64,000 bases of DNA from Bacillota bacterium (lineage in GTDB: Bacteria; Bacillota; Clostridia; Acetivibrionales; DSM-1351), in NCBI GenBank assembly GCA_023460955.1, contig JAEWOH010000070.1:62001-126000 (forward strand), written 5' to 3'. Of this stretch, positions 45,108-53,847 are shown piece after piece; position 1 is the first letter of the stretch, and each line of letters begins with the position of its first letter. A program made the translations under genes and the position numbers. Below the pieces are notes generated by a model. That model ran no database searches and had not been told where the DNA came from. It saw only the letters and a program-made list of their open reading frames with translations.

Positions 45108-45950
45108 GTGAATCTGAAATATATATTTTTAAATCTTAAAAGGTTTGATATTCCCCAAAATTTAGGTGGGGTCAACAGCATTGCACCTGTTGAAAATTGG
45201 GGTAAATATATTGTAGAAAATACACAGGAAAAATTAAAAAAATTTGGTGCCAACAATCTGGAGTTTGTAATGTTTTTCCCGGAAGCTCATTTAATTGGAG
45301 CTGTCAGCGCAAGAATAGAAGAAAGTCCTGTTAAGATAGGTTGTCAGGGTGTGTTCAGAGATGATACGACTGTAGGTGGAAACTTTGGAGCTTTTACTAC
45401 AAACCGTACTGCCAATGCTGCTAAGTCATTGGGATGTCAGTTCACACTCATAGGACATTGCGAAGAAAGAAGAGATAAGCTTGGAATCATGCAGGAGGCA
45501 GGCGCTGCTGATACTGATGCAGTCAATCGTTTGCTTAATAAAGAAGTAAAATGCGCAATAAAGGCAGGATTAAATGTTTTATATTGTATAGGAGAAACCT
45601 CGGAAGAGCAAAATACGTGGGATGAAGTTTTAAGAAAACAGCTTCAAATTGGACTTGATGGCGTAGATTTATCAAAAGTTGCCATAGCCTATGAACCGGT
45701 TTGGGCGATTGGACCTGGAAAAACTCCACCATCAAAAGAATATATAGAAAAAATAGCACGTTTTGTAAAGCAAGAAACAAATGGCTTGCCGGTGGTTTAT
45801 GGCGGGGGACTTAAATCGGACAATGCAGAAATGCTTGCATCCATAGCCGAAATTGACGGCGGCTTGATTGCTCTTACAAGATTTAGCGGTGACATTGGAT
45901 TTTATCCTGATGAATATTTAGAAATTATTAATAAATATACTGGTCTCTAA
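45108..45950 (+). CDS. Triose-phosphate-isomerase family protein
   Basis: A 280-residue TIM-barrel isomerase, longer than the usual 250. The catalytic set is present: Asn9 and Lys11 (FLNLKRF), His117 (LIGHCEERR, where standard enzymes read GHSERR) and Glu196 (AYEPVWAIG). The phosphate-loop glycines are in VVYGGGLKSDN. It is the first gene of the LacI-controlled operon, with a GTG start after GGGCGG; the exact start is uncertain. Besides interconverting triose phosphates, paralogues act on erythrulose phosphates, so a related ketose phosphate is possible. The sequence differs from housekeeping TPI mainly around residues 85-100. Confidence 0.82.
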   Translation: MNLKYIFLNLKRFDIPQNLGGVNSIAPVENWGKYIVENTQEKLKKFGANNLEFVMFFPEAHLIGAVSARIEESPVKIGCQGVFRDDTTVGGNFGAFTTNRTANAAKSLGCQFTLIGHCEERRDKLGIMQEAGAADTDAVNRLLNKEVKCAIKAGLNVLYCIGETSEEQNTWDEVLRKQLQIGLDGVDLSKVAIAYEPVWAIGPGKTPPSKEYIEKIARFVKQETNGLPVVYGGGLKSDNAEMLASIAEIDGGLIALTRFSGDIGFYPDEYLEIINKYTGL

Positions 45951-45980
45951 ACTAAAAAGAAAATTAGGAGGTAAAAAGTT

Positions 45981-47453
45981 ATGAATTTATCATTTGAATA
46001 CGGACAGGGCACAATAGAAGCTAAGCTCCCTGATAATACTGATGTATTTATACCAGGGGAGACAGTAGCTGACCCGCCTTATATTGAAGATGTTTACGAG
46101 GCAACCAGGCAGTCAATTTTAAATCCTATAGGCATGGAACCATTATCAAAGCTTGCTAAAAAAGGCTCAAAGGCTGTCATAATATTCCCGGACAGAGTTA
46201 AAGGCGGGGAACAGCCAACATCACACCGTAAGGTATCTATAAAAATTGTTCTTGAGGAGCTATATAAGGCAGGAGTAGAAAAAGAAGATATTATGCTCAT
46301 ATGCTCAAATGGACTTCATAGAAAGAATACAAAACAGGAAATACTTAATATATTAGGTCCTGAAATATTCAATGAATTCTGGTATTCTCATCAAATTATA
46401 AACCATGACAGTGAAGATTATGAGCATCTTGTTGACCTTGGAACAACAAAGCGCGGAGATCCTGTTTTGATGAACAAGTATGTTTATGACGCAGATGTTG
46501 CTATTCTGATCGGACATACACAAGGTAATCCTTACGGTGGGTATTCAGGTGGATACAAGCATTGCTCAACAGGTATAACACACTGGAAGTCAATTGCATC
46601 TCACCATGTTCCTGAGGTCATGCACCGTAAAGATTTTACTCCAGTTAACGGAAAATCAATGATGAGAACTAAGTTTGATGAAATTGGTCAACACATGGAA
46701 GAGTGCATGGGCAAGAAGTTCTTTGTTTGCGATGCGGTTTTGGATACAAAATCAAGACAAATAGAGATTAACAGTGGTTATGCAAAGGAAATGCAGCCAA
46801 TTTCATGGAAGACTGCAGATAAACGTACCTATGTTCATTGGGCAGAGAAAAAATATGATGTCATGATATTTGGTATGCCTCAATTTTTCCATTATGGTAA
46901 TGGTATGGGCACAAATCCTGTCTTTATGATGCAGGCCCTGTCAGCACAAATTATAAGACATAAGAGAATACTTAATGATAATTGTGTTATTATTTGTTCT
47001 TCAATTTGTAACGGTTACTTCCATGATGAGGAGTTCCCGGGCTATCGTGAAGTTTATGAATTGTTCCAGAAAGATTACAATCAAGTACTTCCTGATTTAG
47101 ATCAGTATGGTCAATATTTTGCTACAAAAGAAGAGTATATCAGAAAATATCGCTTTGCTTACGGCTTTCATCCATTCCATGCATTCTCAATGATAAGCTG
47201 CGGACATATTGCTGAGATGAATACTTCTGCTATTTACATTGTAGGAGCGCAGGAACCAGGGTATGCAAGAAGCATGGGACTTAAAACAAGATCAACTATT
47301 GAGGAAGCTCTCGAAGATGCAAAGAAGAAATATGTTGGGCAGAATCCAAATATTCTAGCATTACCACGGGCATTCAAAACAAATGCAGTTCATCTATGTA
47401 TGAAGAACAGTGAAGAGGGCAATTATGGTATAGATTTTTGCCATCATAGATAA
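45981..47453 (+). CDS. LarA-type (DUF2088) nickel-pincer racemase/epimerase homologue
   Basis: A 490-residue member of the lactate racemase LarA family. Residues matching functional positions in LarA are visible: Asp71-Arg72 region (FPDRVKG), His113 (NGLHRKNT), His179 (ILIGHTQG), Lys193 (SGGYKHCSTG), which in LarA binds the nickel-pincer cofactor, and His208/His209. It is longer than LarA (about 425). Family members racemise or epimerise 2-hydroxy acids. Inside a sugar operon it may act on a sugar acid or related alpha-hydroxy compound; this is inference. The cofactor genes larB, larC and larE are not in the window. RBS TTAGGAGG; 30 bp after the TPI-like gene. Confidence 0.8.
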   Translation: MNLSFEYGQGTIEAKLPDNTDVFIPGETVADPPYIEDVYEATRQSILNPIGMEPLSKLAKKGSKAVIIFPDRVKGGEQPTSHRKVSIKIVLEELYKAGVEKEDIMLICSNGLHRKNTKQEILNILGPEIFNEFWYSHQIINHDSEDYEHLVDLGTTKRGDPVLMNKYVYDADVAILIGHTQGNPYGGYSGGYKHCSTGITHWKSIASHHVPEVMHRKDFTPVNGKSMMRTKFDEIGQHMEECMGKKFFVCDAVLDTKSRQIEINSGYAKEMQPISWKTADKRTYVHWAEKKYDVMIFGMPQFFHYGNGMGTNPVFMMQALSAQIIRHKRILNDNCVIICSSICNGYFHDEEFPGYREVYELFQKDYNQVLPDLDQYGQYFATKEEYIRKYRFAYGFHPFHAFSMISCGHIAEMNTSAIYIVGAQEPGYARSMGLKTRSTIEEALEDAKKKYVGQNPNILALPRAFKTNAVHLCMKNSEEGNYGIDFCHHR

Positions 47454-47490
47454 AAGCAATATTCAAAAGTCATAAGGGGATACTAAAGGA

Positions 47491-48612
47491 ATGAATAAAA
47501 GTATTTGGAATGATCTGGATATAAAGAAGGTAATCCGCTATGCTGAAAATGTTCAAGGAAAAGTTGTATTGGGATTAGACGGTTATATCGATCAGGTATG
47601 GCAGGTAGTTGAAACCAGATTCAGCACCAGTGAATATACCCTGATAGATAAAATGAAAAAGTTTGGCGAACTGATAGTTAACCGCGGCAATGGAGGCATG
47701 GCTAATGAATTAATTAAGAAACGCAGAAGCTTCGGGGGGTTTACAGCTAATACCGGGAGGACCCTGTGCAACTTTCAGTTGGATACTGTTATGCTTGGAA
47801 TGTACGGTAAAGCTTCAATTGACCCGGTATTTAACGAGTTTGTGGAAAAGTCTACTCTTATTTCAGTAGGTGACCCTGTTATAAGCAATATACTTGAATT
47901 CAGCGACGGAAAAATAATGCTGCCAAATTTACATGAACTGTTATCATTAGAATGGAAAGATGTAGTCAAGGCACTTGGACATGAAAAATTGAAAGAAATA
48001 TTCGAAGACGCTGATATTGTAGCTTTAGGATATTGGTCAAGCATGCCAATGTTTGATGAATTTATTACTGAGATCAATAATAAATACTTTAAAGAAAAAT
48101 GTCCAAAGAGAATGTTTTTCGACTTTGCAAATATAAAGAAGAGAAGCGTTGAAGCAATAAACGATACCTTTAAGTTGTTGGGAGATTTAAATGATAAAAT
48201 ACCTATGACTTTAAGCCTTAATGAACATGAGGCTGCCTTGCTGTTCTCCTATTATGGTGAAGTTGTTTCAGAGAATATTGAGGCTGTAGGGGCAACGACG
48301 TGTTCCATAAGAGAAAAAATAAATCTGGATGAAATAGTAATTCATACTCAACATTATGCTGTTGCTGCTTCTAGAACAGAGGGAATAGGAATATCTATTC
48401 AGGATTATTGTGATAACCCTGTAGTTACTACAGGAGCAGGAGATACCTTTAACGGAGGCTATATAGCTGCCTGCCTGGGGGAACTTAATTTAAATGAAAG
48501 ACTGGCAGCCGCAAATGCTTCAACGAGATTCTATATAATGAATGGTTATCCTCCAAGCAGAGAGCAGCTCATAGAAGAAATAAAAGGAATAAAGGAGAGA
48601 TTAAGCTGTTGA
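47491..48612 (+). CDS. PfkB-family carbohydrate kinase
   Basis: A 373-residue ribokinase-fold sugar kinase, longer than the usual 300-320. The anion-hole and catalytic-base motif TTGAGDTFNGGYIAA is near the C-terminus (about 311-325). The N-terminal substrate region includes LGLDGYIDQVW and RSFGGFTANTGR. Candidates are a ketose 6-phosphate 1-kinase, giving the bisphosphate cleaved by the aldolase at 52416, or a kinase for the incoming sugar. It follows the LarA-type gene by 37 bp and precedes the TauE-type gene by 18 bp. Confidence 0.82.
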   Translation: MNKSIWNDLDIKKVIRYAENVQGKVVLGLDGYIDQVWQVVETRFSTSEYTLIDKMKKFGELIVNRGNGGMANELIKKRRSFGGFTANTGRTLCNFQLDTVMLGMYGKASIDPVFNEFVEKSTLISVGDPVISNILEFSDGKIMLPNLHELLSLEWKDVVKALGHEKLKEIFEDADIVALGYWSSMPMFDEFITEINNKYFKEKCPKRMFFDFANIKKRSVEAINDTFKLLGDLNDKIPMTLSLNEHEAALLFSYYGEVVSENIEAVGATTCSIREKINLDEIVIHTQHYAVAASRTEGIGISIQDYCDNPVVTTGAGDTFNGGYIAACLGELNLNERLAAANASTRFYIMNGYPPSREQLIEEIKGIKERLSC

Positions 48613-48630
48613 TTTTTTCTTTATAGGTAG

Positions 48631-49350
48631 GTGGATAATTTGATCTATTTTATTATCGCATTAGTGGCATGTTCAATAGGCAGTATGCTTGGAATTGGCG
48701 GCGGAGTAATTATTGTACCTACGCTGATTTCTCTGGGAATCTCAAAGGAGCTGGCTGCTGTAAGCTCATCATTAACAGTTTGCATAATGGCTGCTTTATC
48801 ATCCTATACTTATATGAAGAGAAAACAGGGTGATATAAAAACAGCACTTGTAATTATTATTGGCAGTATTCCGGGATCATACATTGGAGTGTACTTAAAC
48901 AAAATAGTTTCACCTGGGTTGTTTAACATTTTGTTCAGTCTTTTAATAGTATTGCTATTAGTTCTAATGCTTATAAAAGATAAGCTTCCGAATATGAACC
49001 TAGGGAAAGTATCCAAGGTTATGTTTGGTTTATTTATAGGAATATTATCAGGGCTTTTTGGAATAGGCGGAGGTCCAATTACTATTCCGGTACTGTTAGT
49101 TTTCTTTGCGCTAACACAAAAAGTTGCCTCTGCAACTTCAAGTTATGTAACACTAGTTACGGCATTAATTAGCGTATTGTCAAATATAGCATCAGGCAAT
49201 AACGATTTATCCCTTTCTTTATTTATGATACCAGGTGCAATAATTGGGGCTAAAATAGGGACTTTCCTTAACAAAAAAGTAAATGAAAAAGTTATAACTA
49301 TCACGTTTAATGTCTTGCTTATCTACTTGCTTATAAGGCAGTTTATATAA
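48631..49350 (+). CDS. TauE/SafE family membrane transporter
   Basis: A 239-residue integral membrane protein with about seven hydrophobic segments and the paired glycine-rich motifs SMLGIGGGVIIVPTL and GLFGIGGGPITIPVL of the TauE/SafE family. Members export or import sulfite, sulfoacetate or other organic anions. The start is ambiguous: GTG 48631 overlaps an AGGTAGG ribosome site, while TTG 48640 is better spaced from AGGTGG. Its place in the operon suggests it moves a small acid substrate or end product; the compound is unknown. Confidence 0.82.
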   Translation: MDNLIYFIIALVACSIGSMLGIGGGVIIVPTLISLGISKELAAVSSSLTVCIMAALSSYTYMKRKQGDIKTALVIIIGSIPGSYIGVYLNKIVSPGLFNILFSLLIVLLLVLMLIKDKLPNMNLGKVSKVMFGLFIGILSGLFGIGGGPITIPVLLVFFALTQKVASATSSYVTLVTALISVLSNIASGNNDLSLSLFMIPGAIIGAKIGTFLNKKVNEKVITITFNVLLIYLLIRQFI

Positions 49351-49446
49351 ACACATTAAGGTATTATCTGAGGTATTGAACACTGATTAATTTGTGATAG
49401 TCCTCATTGAGCGAAACAAGGTAAGCATTTAAGGGCGGTGGCATGA

Positions 49447-50325
49447 ATGATTTATATAATAGAAAGCGGATTTCTCAAAGTTGAGATTAACAGCATGGGA
49501 GCCGAACTTTGGTCTGTGGTCGCCCAAAATGACGGAAAAGAATACTTATGGCAAGGCGACAGAAATGTTTGGGCAAGACGTTCACCAATACTTTTTCCAT
49601 ACTGCAGCAGGCTAAAGGATAATAAATACAATCTTGGCGGTGAGGTATACGAGGGGTCTATTCATGGCTTTGCCCGGGATTATGAGCATGAGGTATTCAG
49701 CAGAACCGAAGATTCAATTGTTTTTGTTCTTAGCAGTAATGAGCAAACCTTAGAGCTTTATCCATATAAATTCAAGCTGTATACAGAATATAAACTGGAG
49801 AGCAACAAACTTCACTGTTCTTTCAAGGTTGTAAACGATAATGCTTATGAGATGCTTTTCAGTATCGGATACCATACAGCACTTAGGTGTCCCTTTGACA
49901 GCACCAGATCCATTGAAAACTATAGTCTGGTATTTGAAAAAAAAGAAACACCTGTAGAGCTTTTATGTAATGAAGAAGGTCTTTTGAGCGGAGAGAAAAA
50001 GATATTTTTTAGTGATGAAGACACAATTGAATTGCATGACGGAATATTTATACGGAGCTTTCTTTTGTCAGAGCTGAAGTCACACTATGTAAGCATTGTG
50101 GAAAAAGAAACAGGCAGATATATAAAGATAAATATTAATAATTTTCCGTATACGGTTTTATGGTCTGCACCTGGAGCGGTTAAGTTTATCTGCATAGAGC
50201 CCTGGTACGGTCTGCCGGATTCACACGATACTGATGGCGAATTTACTAAAAAGTTAGGAATTCAAAGGATCAATCCTGAGGAGAGTTTTTCCTGTACGCA
50301 AACTATTGAATTTGGAACAATATAG
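49447..50325 (+). CDS. Aldose 1-epimerase family protein
   Basis: A 292-residue beta-sandwich mutarotase-like protein. Typical family features are SPILFPYCSRLKDN near 46-59, GSIHGFARD (about 71-79, with the catalytic-region His) and SIGYHTALRCPF (about 137-148). It interconverts sugar anomers so that following enzymes receive the right form, or binds a sugar phosphate. It lies 12 bp before the deacetylase gene in the LacI operon. The 96 bp upstream show no terminator, so it stays in the same transcript. Confidence 0.85.
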   Translation: MIYIIESGFLKVEINSMGAELWSVVAQNDGKEYLWQGDRNVWARRSPILFPYCSRLKDNKYNLGGEVYEGSIHGFARDYEHEVFSRTEDSIVFVLSSNEQTLELYPYKFKLYTEYKLESNKLHCSFKVVNDNAYEMLFSIGYHTALRCPFDSTRSIENYSLVFEKKETPVELLCNEEGLLSGEKKIFFSDEDTIELHDGIFIRSFLLSELKSHYVSIVEKETGRYIKININNFPYTVLWSAPGAVKFICIEPWYGLPDSHDTDGEFTKKLGIQRINPEESFSCTQTIEFGTI

Positions 50326-50337
50326 AAAGGAGTAAAA

Positions 50338-51489
50338 ATGACACAAAATATATTGCTTAGAAATGGGAATGTGCTGTTGGATGGACAGCTAAATACTTTA
50401 GATATCCTCTTGGTGGATGGAAAAATAAATAATATCTCACAGGATATTTCAGCTGGCGAAGAGGTTGAGGTATTTGATGCAAAGGGTCATTTTGTACTTC
50501 CGGGATTTATTGATATTCATACCCATGGCGGGCTTGGGGTTGATTTAAATAACGCAGGAATTAACGATATAATAAATCTTCGCAAATTCTTTGCAAGCTG
50601 TGGTACAACAAGCTTCCTTCCAACTCTTCTCACCGATACGAAGGAAAAGCTTTATGAATGTATCAAAAACATTATTGAAGCTAAGAAGACAAGTAATGAA
50701 GGCAGCAGCATATTAGGCATACACCTGGAAGGTCCTTATCTTTGCAAGGATTATAAGGGGGCAATGCCTGAACACCTTTTACAAAAGCCTTCTGTAGAGG
50801 ACTTTAAATATTATCAGCAGGCTGCAGAGGGCTCAATTCTGTTAATGACAGTTTCGCCGGAAGTAGAGGGAGTGCCAGAATTCATTAAGGAAATCAGCAG
50901 TACCGGTGTCGTAATTTCTTTAGGGCACAGTGGAGCAGATTATGAAACTACGATGAAGTGTATAGAAAATGGCGCGAAAAGTGCGACTCATACCTTTAAT
51001 GCCATGAAACTTCTTCATCAACATTTTCCGGCAATCAGCGGTGCAGTTCTTGAAAGCGATATATACTGTGAAGCAATTTGCGATGGATTACATCTCCATT
51101 CAGCAGTTGTACGCATACTGCTTAAAGCTAAGGGGCTTAATCGTGTAATAGGAGTAACAGACAGCATCATGGCTGCAGGACTTGGGGATGGCAAGTATAA
51201 GCTGGGGGTTAATGATATCGTTGTTATAAATGGAGATGCACGCCTTGCAGACCTTTCAGCAAGAGCGGGAAGTACTCTTACAACCGGCAAAATGCTTAAA
51301 AATCTCATTGAATTTACAGGCAGGCCTCTTTCAGAAATCTCAAAAGTCATGTCGGAAAACCCTGCCAGACTTTTGGGTGTTATAGATAAAAAGGGTACTA
51401 TCGAAGCAGGAAAGGATGCCGATTTAGTTGTTCTAAATAGTGATTATGATGTAATCGGAACCTTTGTTTCAGGTAAGAAGGTTTTTTAA
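50338..51489 (+). CDS. nagA: N-acetylglucosamine-6-phosphate deacetylase family
   Basis: A 383-residue amidohydrolase with the complete NagA motif set: FIDIHTHGGLG (metal HxH), GIHLEGPYL (metal Glu), LGHSGAD, ATHTFNAM and VTDSIMAAG (catalytic Asp). It removes acetate from an N-acetylhexosamine 6-phosphate. The GlcNAc or GalNAc form cannot be told apart by eye. It is followed after 93 bp by a NagB-type gene, giving the expected pair. GAAAGGAG precedes the ATG. Confidence 0.92.
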   Translation: MTQNILLRNGNVLLDGQLNTLDILLVDGKINNISQDISAGEEVEVFDAKGHFVLPGFIDIHTHGGLGVDLNNAGINDIINLRKFFASCGTTSFLPTLLTDTKEKLYECIKNIIEAKKTSNEGSSILGIHLEGPYLCKDYKGAMPEHLLQKPSVEDFKYYQQAAEGSILLMTVSPEVEGVPEFIKEISSTGVVISLGHSGADYETTMKCIENGAKSATHTFNAMKLLHQHFPAISGAVLESDIYCEAICDGLHLHSAVVRILLKAKGLNRVIGVTDSIMAAGLGDGKYKLGVNDIVVINGDARLADLSARAGSTLTTGKMLKNLIEFTGRPLSEISKVMSENPARLLGVIDKKGTIEAGKDADLVVLNSDYDVIGTFVSGKKVF

Positions 51490-51582
51490 CTCACAATTAT
51501 TGTTTTCGGCTATTATGCATAATACGCAATTGTTTTTACTTAAGGCAATTCAGATACTAATATATGATTGGAGGAAGTTAAA

Positions 51583-52398
51583 ATGTACGAATATTTTAGA
51601 AAAACTGCTGAAGAGCTGGGAACTAATGCAAAAATAGATGTATTGAAGCTTGGTGATTCAGGTGAAGTGTTCTATGAAATGGCAATGGAAATGATTAATG
51701 AAATCAAGGAAAATAATATCTCAGGCAAAAAGACGGTATTTATATGTCCCGTAGGCCCTGTAGGACAATATCCTATTTTTGTACGTCTTGTAAACCGTGA
51801 TAATATAAGCCTTAAAAATGTATGGTTTATAAATATGGACGAATACTTAAATGATGAGAAGCAGTTTATAAATATTGAAGACAAGCTAAGCTTCAGAGGT
51901 TTTATGAACCGGGAAGTCTACAGCAAAATTAAGGATGAACTGCTTATGGCAGAAGAGCAGAGGGTATTTCCGGATCCAAACAACTTGAACTATATACCTG
52001 AGCTTATTGAAAAGCTTGGAGGGGTGGATGTATGCTTGGGCGGAATTGGGATTAATGGGCATGTTGCCTTTAATGAGCCTGAGGATGTAAGCCTGGAAGA
52101 GTATGTAACTCGTTGTACAAGAGTGCTTGAAATATCAAAGGAGACCAGAACAATAAACTCAGTAGGCGACTTGTGCGGAGCCATTGATGCTATGCCAAAG
52201 TATTGTGTAACTATTGGCATAAAAGAAATTTTAGCTGCTAAAAAAATCAGATTATATTGCTTCAGAGATTGGCATAGAGCTGTAGTAAGACAGGCGGCTT
52301 ATGGTGAGGTATCAGCTCATTTTCCTGTTACATTATTTCAAAACCATCCTGATGCAAAAATCACAGTAAACTCAAACGCTGCAAAGCAGCCATTCTAA
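51583..52398 (+). CDS. NagB-family isomerase/deaminase with altered active site
   Basis: A 271-residue member of the glucosamine-6-phosphate deaminase fold. Asp86 in FINMDEYLND matches the general base (E. coli Asp72). In GGIGINGHVAFNEP, His160 and Glu165 match His143 and Glu148, but Asn158 stands where catalytic Asp141 is expected. The change could mean a different substrate, an isomerase without deamination, or loss of activity. I chose ATG 51583 behind GGAGGAAG rather than the in-frame TTG at 51568. It lies between nagA and the aldolase, 17 bp before the latter. Confidence 0.82.
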   Translation: MYEYFRKTAEELGTNAKIDVLKLGDSGEVFYEMAMEMINEIKENNISGKKTVFICPVGPVGQYPIFVRLVNRDNISLKNVWFINMDEYLNDEKQFINIEDKLSFRGFMNREVYSKIKDELLMAEEQRVFPDPNNLNYIPELIEKLGGVDVCLGGIGINGHVAFNEPEDVSLEEYVTRCTRVLEISKETRTINSVGDLCGAIDAMPKYCVTIGIKEILAAKKIRLYCFRDWHRAVVRQAAYGEVSAHFPVTLFQNHPDAKITVNSNAAKQPF

Positions 52399-52415
52399 AC
52401 GTTGGAGGGTAAAAT

Positions 52416-53564
52416 ATGCCGCTTATTCCATTAAGACCACTACTTGAAACAATAGAAAAGTATAGATTTGCACAAGGTGCATTTAATGTAAATGCAGTAG
52501 CACAGGCCAAGGCAGTAATAGATATTCACAAGACATTCAGATCAGCAGCAATATTGCAGGGAGCTGATCTTGCTAACGGCTTTATGGGAGGCTGTACTGA
52601 CTTTTCCAAGTCAACCCTTGAGGATAAAATCAGAGGTGCAAAACGAATTGCAGATGCAGTTAAAAGCTTTGCTGCAGAGACAGATATTCCAGTTGTTCTG
52701 CACCTTGATCATGGAAAGGATTTTAATTCTGTTAAGGCTGCAATTGATAATGGCTATACATCAGTTATGATTGATGGCTCCCACCTTAAATTTGAAGATA
52801 ATGTAGAGCTAACTCGAGAGGTTGTTAAGTATGCCCATGAAAGAGGCATCTCCGTTGAAGGGGAATTGGGTGTTTTGGCAGGTGTTGAAGATGATGTATT
52901 TGCTGAAACTTCAACATATACCAACCCTATGAAGGTAGTTGAATTCTTCAGAAAAACCGGAGTAGACTGTCTTGCAATATCCTATGGAACCATGCATGGT
53001 GCTAGTAAGGGTAAAAATGTAAAGCTTAGAAAAGAAATTGCGATAGCATGTACAGAAAATCTGAGACATGAAGGCATATTTGGGATATTGGTGTCACATG
53101 GCTCCTCCACAGTACCTCAATATATAGTAAATGAAATAAACGAACTTGGCGGTAATATTCAAAATGCACATGGAATTCCTGTTGATGAACTGAAATCTGT
53201 TATACCTTGCGGAATTGGTAAGATAAATGTAGATACAGATATTCGTCTTGCGGTTACCAGAAATCTGTGGGAACTATTTACAAAAAAAACTGAGCTCAGA
53301 AAGAATAGCTCAATAGGTGAAATATATCAACTACTTTGTGAGAAGAATAATCAATTTGACCCAAGAGTTTTCCTGACTCCTATTATGGATACAGTAACAA
53401 CCGGGCATATTCCGGATGAATATGTTGCCGCAGTTGTGAAATGTATTGAGAATGGCGTAAAGGAAGCTGTTGGAACACTAATAGTTGACTTTGGATCAGT
53501 TGGCTACGCAAACAAAGTTGAGTGTGTCACTCTTGATCAAATGGCAGAACGTTACAAAAAATAA
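52416..53564 (+). CDS. Class II ketose-bisphosphate aldolase
   Basis: A 382-residue zinc-dependent aldolase of the FbaA/GatY/KbaY superfamily. Metal and substrate motifs are visible: VVLHLDHGKD (metal His, catalytic Asp), AISYGTMHG, LVSHGSSTVP and GIGKINVDTDIR. It would split fructose or tagatose 1,6-bisphosphate, or a related ketose phosphate, into DHAP and an aldehyde. It is longer than GatY-type enzymes (about 285), with extra sequence in the C-terminal third. It is the last gene of the operon, before the hairpin at 53600. Confidence 0.87.
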   Translation: MPLIPLRPLLETIEKYRFAQGAFNVNAVAQAKAVIDIHKTFRSAAILQGADLANGFMGGCTDFSKSTLEDKIRGAKRIADAVKSFAAETDIPVVLHLDHGKDFNSVKAAIDNGYTSVMIDGSHLKFEDNVELTREVVKYAHERGISVEGELGVLAGVEDDVFAETSTYTNPMKVVEFFRKTGVDCLAISYGTMHGASKGKNVKLRKEIAIACTENLRHEGIFGILVSHGSSTVPQYIVNEINELGGNIQNAHGIPVDELKSVIPCGIGKINVDTDIRLAVTRNLWELFTKKTELRKNSSIGEIYQLLCEKNNQFDPRVFLTPIMDTVTTGHIPDEYVAAVVKCIENGVKEAVGTLIVDFGSVGYANKVECVTLDQMAERYKK

Positions 53565-53599
53565 TCTTAAGGTGTTACTGCCTCGAAATCATAAAGAAG

Positions 53600-53629
53600 G
53601 GGAGTATAGCAAATTATTTGTTATACTCC
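53600..53629 (+). terminator. Terminator of the LacI-controlled operon
   Basis: GGGAGTATAGCAAA (from 53600) pairs with TTTGTTATACTCCC (to 53630) with one G-U pair and a TTA loop; the downstream TAATTTTATTTTT is a weak T tract. Confidence 0.75.
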
Positions 53630-53650
53630 CTAATTTTATTTTTCAAAATA

Positions 53651-53724
53651 GATGCTATAATTTTAAGGATTTGCACAACTTCCAAAGCATAATCGGTGAT
53701 ATTTTAAGACCGCATAAAAAGTAA
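53651..53724 (+). pseudogene. Fragment of an AraC-type regulator's effector domain
   Basis: The 24 codons before the TAA at 53722 encode YNFKDLHNFQSIIGD, nearly the same as YNFKDMHNFQIIIGD in the C-terminal domain of the AraC-type regulator at 31712 (nucleotides about 32300-32348). The rest of the gene is absent. It is a relic of a related regulator, or the tail of a recombined copy. Confidence 0.65.
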
Positions 53725-53847
53725 GAATGATTGTGTCGTAATTAAATATGTTAAAATGACTTGTAAAAGGATTCTTATAGCTTATAGAATGATATCTAAG
53801 GATATTAAATATTTCTATTAAAAAAACGGGAAGGAGAAAGATTGCAT

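Noticed and set aside
43832..53629. Sulfoquinovose (sulfo-sugar) degradation operon
   Set aside because: PfkB kinase, mutarotase, aldolase and TauE-type transporter would fit, but NagA and a NagB-type enzyme argue for an amino sugar and no sulfoquinovosidase or sulfoquinovose isomerase was recognised. It stays a minor alternative.
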